From Sipunculus nudus (lineage: Eukaryota > Annelida > Sipuncula > Golfingiida > Sipunculidae), in assembly GCA_026874595.1 (NCBI GenBank), contig CM049316.1, positions 9,972,839 through 10,036,838 of the forward strand: a stretch of DNA of 64,000 nt, in the 5' to 3' direction. Of the stretch, positions 59,200 to 64,000 are shown one piece after another. How positions within the stretch are numbered: position 1 is the first letter of the stretch; every line of letters starts with the position of its first letter. The notes under the pieces are model-generated. The model was not told the origin of the DNA and searched no databases. It was given only the letters and a program-made list of their open reading frames with translations. Both the position numbers and the translations under genes were made by a program.

Positions 59200-60530
59200 G
59201 CATAAAAGAGCAGAAAAGACAGAAGTTTTCATATATGACTATGTTTTCATACATTGCAATTACAAAATTGCACACAATAAGATCATAATATCTGGAAAAA
59301 CAAGAAATATGTTTATCATATTACATATATTTCGGACATTTAATTGCTCAGAACTGGTAAAAAGAGGGCTTCAAGTATAAAATGACAATAATTCAATAAA
59401 GAACAAAGCTCTTCTGTCTCTTTCAGATCCGAGGATAGGTTTCTTTCTATAATTATTATTTCAAATATATACTCAATGGTTGTCATGGGTTCATTTATAA
59501 CCTCAAGCATATCGACGAGTTCACCGCAACGTTTGTTAATGACGTAAGCCTGTTATAGCCTCTCGTGTGCCATAGAGCTCGCCCAAATGTTGTTAATCTT
59601 AGAAGCCGTAGGCCTACAGGAAAGTAGGCAGGGCGTCAGGTATATTTGTGAGTTTTCATACATCTCCTTCCGAGCTTGCAAGGCGGTAACATTTTTGCGT
59701 TGACCTTTTTATATATATTTAGAACTTATTTGGTGTTTTACCGGTAGAAAGGGCGTAATATCCAGTCTTCCAGGCGTATGTGACCTTTACAAGGAGTCTG
59801 CAGGAAAAGGAAGATGGGAAAACCGACCAACACATTGTTAATGCAAAAAATAAAAAGCGGAATGACTCTCAATTCTCAGTTCCTGACTCCCACTAATTAT
59901 ATTAGTTAAGTTTCGTCTCTTACTGAGCGGTCCTCACACAAAATCACTCTGTCCCGCCAAAACAACATTCTTATACGTTATACACCATCGGTATAAAATG
60001 GCGCTAACACCACAGTGCTAACTTGGTTAAATCGGTATTGCATACCTTGGTGTGATAACTCACAAATATAACAAATCATTTTCATACTTTTTCTTTAATT
60101 GTATAATTATAATGAATCCTTTACAAATTTTAGCCTACTATTTAAGACAATCAATCTTATTCTTAAATGCAATTCTGAGCTCTACCCATTCTTTCTTTCT
60201 TCTGATGTATCCATCAATAACTTAAAATCAAATAACAGAAGTTTCCAAAAATAGATATTGCCAACATTACATTATACTTTCTATTAAAAACACATGACGC
60301 TTATTTTTCCAGCTGAAAGAGCACGTAAAATCAATAAAATGTCATTTTTTCATTAATTCAAATTAGATCCAGGTATTATATATACAGCCAATTCATCATC
60401 TGAGTCAGCTTGCCAGCTTTTGACAATTCCTGTTTCTTGATGATAGGAAGGTCAAGTTTACGGGAAGGATAAAGGAATGATAAATTGCTTGTCTATGTCA
60501 TTGCCGCCTCCGTGCTATCATTCATTCATT
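59200..60530. other. Non-coding stretch, nothing recognised
   Basis: Possible intron of the gene starting at 58796. No exon or repeat was recognised. Confidence 0.35.
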
Positions 60531-60531
60531 C

Positions 60532-60535
<4 letters not shown>

Positions 60536-60592
<57 letters not shown>
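60536..60592. repeat. (AT)n microsatellite, tail of a SINE
   Basis: AT run that lies at the 3' side of the minus-strand tRNA-like head at 60613-60690, so it may be the SINE's simple-repeat tail. Confidence 0.9.
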
Positions 60593-60594
<2 letters not shown>

Positions 60595-60612
60595 AAAGAT
60601 ATAAACAGAAGA

Positions 60613-60695
60613 CTTTGATTCGCACCTACAGGAATTCGAACAACAGATCTTCAACTTCGCGTCGAATGCTCTACCTCTGAGCTACCAGAGCTCAC
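60613..60695 (-). repeat. tRNA-like SINE head, minus strand
   Basis: On the minus strand the A-box TGGTAGCTCAGAGGTAGAGC (60689-60670) and B-box GTTGTTCGAATTCC (60644-60631) are close to tRNA consensus. The anticodon arm TTCGACGCGAAGTTGAA pairs five times around a seven-base loop, although the usual T33 is missing. Together with the (AT)n tail it makes a short SINE-like unit. This is the best-kept tRNA-like sequence in the window. Confidence 0.55.
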
Positions 60696-60719
60696 AATGT
60701 GCTGTGTATCAGCATTCTT

Positions 60720-62780
60720 TGAAACGGAATGTAACGTCATACTCTAACCTAATTCGTGTGTGTATATGATAGCCCATGGAGCATGCAACGGATTCGTTGC
60801 ATCTTCTTTGACGGCCTGTTTACTGCCAAACAACAAGACACAGGATTTCACAATTTAAACACCAATAAATATGTGTTTCATGGTTTCAATAGCAACTAAA
60901 ATTAAACTTGGATCATCGTTTTAAATATTTTCTGACCTTTTACCAGAGGCATGTCAGCGAGTTTAGTAGGGACAGAGAAGAAAGGTCGAATAGACGCACT
61001 TGACGATTTCTCTGGGAGCCTCGTTGACTTGAGTGATTGACAGCCAGAATTTTGTTATATTTTGTTTCAACGGACCCAGCTCTGAAGATTGACGCGCTGG
61101 CACGGAGTAATAAACACCTGTTGACCCTGGTTACAAGGGCATTGGGTGGTGTGTAGTCTGCCTATTATGTAGAAACTCTCACTGTATAGCTATAGGACTC
61201 AATATATGGCAGGGCCTAATTATATTGAGTCCCATTAAATTGGGCTATGTATATGTGTGCATACTGAATGTGTTTGTGCGTGAAAAAAAGAGAGGGTTTA
61301 CATAACGCAATTTATGTATTCACTTACCCACCTTAAAATTAACCATGTTTGATGACACCACTGAAAATATAAAAAATTATAATTATCCTAAAAATCTTAA
61401 TATATCTTGCCTATAACATTTCTCATGATGATTTTCTTGGTAGATGACATTACTACATTCTCCTCTTATCTAGTCAGAAAATCGTTTTTTTTTTGTACAA
61501 GACAAAATCAGTTTTATTGAATGGAAAATATCGAAAACAATGCAAGGTTAAATTAGATTTTAAAAGTTCGGTTGGAAGTACAGCTGATGCTTGTGGTGTG
61601 ATAAAGAAACCAATTTTAGTACATGTGACTAATGGCCGTTGAATCTAATAAACGTGCTTAATGTTAAATAACCAGGTTATGAAGACCAGGTTTCATCGGC
61701 TGAGGATTGAATTTTACTTGTCTTTTTTCCTCATTACCTTTTTCCGTTTTTTACGGAAGATTTTATCCAAAATCCCACTTACCGTTCAAAGGTGTGCGAA
61801 ATTACCGATCAAGCTTGGTTTTACGAAATGTCATAGACGAAATGTCAACCGATAATAATTCAAGAACCACTGTCATAGACTTGTACTCAGCGCCATTATT
61901 TTTCTCCTGAACTGAATTAATCATATCGAATGGCATGCAGACACGAATCATATTCATGTTTGGTTCATGTAACACACACAATCCCACATACAAAGGCACA
62001 CACCTACACACACTCGCATGTTACAAATCAGGCCCAAATACACAAAGAGGACAAGAAAATGCCTATTTTCACTTGAAGGAGAATCGGAGAGAAGAAGCTA
62101 TTGAATTTGTGGAGGAGTAATTGGATTGTTGTTTTGCTGTAAGACTTTCACAGCCAGCTGACTGCACAAGTCTGCCACACTTATTACTGATACATTAAAA
62201 TAAAGAATAATCACATGCCATTGCATCCTTTGGATTGATGGGACGAGGATGAGCCATAACATTGACATGTCGTTGATATTATCAGGCACATTTCTGTTTA
62301 TCTGGTCAGTGTTTCGAAATGGCACAAATAATCCAACCATGGTTCATCGGGCAACAGAAAGTGAAAATGTCACCATTCACAAATTACAACCAGTAGTCAT
62401 GACAGATACGGCACGTATTGTCGGACACGATGCCTGCAGTTTCAGATCTGATAATTTAATAGAACATTTACTATTATTAAACACTTATATTGCGCATTTT
62501 CCATGAAAATATGTATTAAATAGAATAAAACATCACGTCTGATATAAATGTATACATAAGCATATGCATACATAATACTTCTCCGTGGAACAGACGCTAA
62601 ATTCAAGATAACTAATTTTAATAAAAACAGTGTCACAATGTAAAACTGCATGTGTAAAACGCAGCTGGATTATAAGAATAAAGGTTTCTGGAAAACGTGA
62701 CCATGAAACAGGATTTTTTATATATTTTTTCTTAAACGTTTTAATATTTGCGCAATTCTTATGACCCAGACTGTTTGAAA
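60720..62780. other. Non-coding stretch
   Basis: No supported gene. A frame at about 62300-62500 follows an acceptor-like TATCTGGTCAG, but its phase does not match the candidate exon at 58796. Confidence 0.35.
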
Positions 62781-62784
62781 GCTC

Positions 62785-63080
62785 TCAAGTCGGAAAAAAA
62801 GTACGACCCACACAGGTTGTCTGTCTGATGGGAGATATTTCAAGGAGGTTTGCTTCAGTGGGTCCTAATACGCGAGGAGGCTGATGTCTGTACAGAAGGT
62901 CACATATATACCTAGGGGACATTTTATGGAGTGCTCTGAAAACCATTAGCAATAATATAAGCTTAATGTGATGTCTTCCAGGCAAGTTTTCAAGTGCCGC
63001 GAATAGTCGGGTGATATGACCTGATTTTTAAAACTCTTGTCGTCTTCTCTATTTGACACGTTGAATCCTGGAGGTCATTG
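62785..63080 (-). pseudogene. C-terminal scrap of a CR1/jockey-type LINE
   Basis: Minus-strand peptide with LKIRSYHPTIRGT (about 63020) and then HHIKLILLLMVFRALHKMSP, RYICDLLYRHQPPRVLG and ISPIRQTTCVGRTFF. This follows the usual C-terminal layout after RT in jockey/CR1-group LINEs (an ITPVL..LHWLPV segment, a KALHGLAP..L segment and an R.....GDRAF segment). A frameshift lies near 62990. Only this fragment is present, a 5'-truncated insertion or decay remnant. Confidence 0.65.
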
Positions 63081-63084
63081 GTTT

Positions 63085-64000
63085 GGTGATATCAAGTTAC
63101 ATTTACATGTACATACTACACGAGAAAAGCATGTCTGATGGTAAATTCCTGGCGCGGTGGTCTTATAAAATTCCTTTCATTAATCCATTTCATTCAACAC
63201 ACTTGTACGCGGAACAATTACCGTAGTCTTACACAATGTACTGGCACAATGCCAAGACTCTACGACCATTGGTTATGAAAAAATGAAAGCGAGGCATTTC
63301 GGGGTGTAGCGAAGTTTAAAAGGTTGGTACGGTGCCAGTGATGTACTGTGACCCAGGTGGTAGCTTGTGGCTAATGCTCTCCATGTTCGGGTATGAAATT
63401 GATTATTGAAAGAATATGTGAATATATCCTACCATCCTCGTTTGAAGATCGGCTACCATACCTGTCGTTGTAATGTGTAAGTACAATTAAGCTTTACCTC
63501 GATAAAACATCAAGGTGTTCGACTACAGATTTAAATAAGAACATTTTAACTTCCTGATTTGATTGTTTTTGAGTGATTTTGCCGTGATCCCTTTTTCTCT
63601 CAAAGCAGCATGGTTTCTTGGTATTTTAACGATTAAAATTATTGAATATTTTAGGTTCGATCCGTTCACCTGTACGCATATGGTTGTAAGTTATGTAAGG
63701 TAAAGAGTTATATTTAAAGAAAAGATATAATCTTGAACATCCAGAACTTACGTATACCATTTAATATCACCTTAGAGAATCAATAAATTTAAGACGCTTT
63801 GGGATGAAATACCTGAAATACTCTGTAGCACCTTTCTGGCGAATGACTGCCTCCCACATTTACTAAAATTGAAGTTTAAGTTTATTTAATTTAAGAGATA
63901 TCTGTTGGAAAAGTATAAATCAAACCATTTAAGAGCTGTCAATAGGCAACAGTTAATATCACAGAATTTTTTATGTATTTTGCACAGATATAATGTAACT
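63085..64000. other. Non-coding right flank, nothing recognised
   Basis: No open frame, RNA gene or repeat could be supported. Confidence 0.4.

Noticed and set aside
59099-59380. Poly-Asn frame
   Set aside because: It is produced by the (AAT)n run; no start context or domain.
62249-62506. Possible downstream exon of the gene at 58796 (after TATCTGGTCAG)
   Set aside because: Its reading phase does not fit the phase-0 donor at 58849, and no downstream donor is evident.

Overview
The window is eukaryotic, AT-rich and dominated by transposable elements. It holds degraded retrotransposons, DNA transposons with target-site duplications, tRNA-derived SINE heads, long (AT)n arrays and poly-G/C runs. 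No complete host gene can be read. The mix of elements (a Gmr1-like Ty3/gypsy element, L1/Tx1-type LINEs, a GIY-YIG Penelope-like remnant, and a repeat carrying a GACGGACGG motif beside a terminal hairpin) suggests a marine invertebrate. A bivalve mollusc is my best guess, but this is inference from general knowledge and no marker gene proves it.

Left part (0-12 kb): a tandem duplication with a 1179-bp period (unit 1 at 466-1644, unit 2 from 1645). Unit 2 is split by an LTR retrotransposon on the minus strand (2204-8911, target duplication TAGT). That element keeps both LTRs, a tRNA-Pro-like primer-binding site, a polypurine tract and recognisable Gag, protease, integrase, RT and RNase H. Its domain order is PR-IN-RT-RH: integrase lies before RT, as in Ty1/copia, although RT and Gag are of Ty3/gypsy type. 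This is the hallmark of Gmr1-like elements. Frameshifts and stops have inactivated it. A second duplicated block with its own (AT)n tract follows (9.4-11.5 kb).

Middle (12-36 kb): mostly non-coding. It includes a TA-flanked element (15.7-16.9 kb) whose ends are built from about 22-bp repeats containing GTGGCCAC palindromes, a degenerate 51-bp tandem array (17.2-17.7 kb), a repeat of about 335-bp monomers ending in a hairpin (24.1-25.0 kb, minus), a degraded L1/Tx1 LINE (25.7-27.1 kb, minus), and a gypsy remnant of ordinary RH-IN order (30.4-32.5 kb, plus) with most of Gag, PR and RT missing.

36-48 kb: a 5'-truncated L1/Tx1 LINE with poly(A) (36.1-39.4 kb, plus). A solo LTR of the Gmr1-like family starts 31 bp after that tail (39434-40242, plus). 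A second solo LTR (47352-48144, minus) has a perfect ACAT target duplication.

52-57 kb: a nested cluster. A second, longer array of the 335-bp monomers ends in the same hairpin, and a Penelope-like GIY-YIG remnant with inverted ends lies beside it. A copy of one ~690-bp non-autonomous DNA transposon (TACGCTC-type inverted ends, perfect 9-bp target duplications) is inserted in each. Near 58.7-58.85 kb, cyclic-AMP-response-element palindromes precede a short ATG exon that encodes a signal-peptide-like stretch and ends at a consensus splice donor. It is the best host-gene candidate. The right end carries further microsatellites, a SINE head and a LINE C-terminal scrap.
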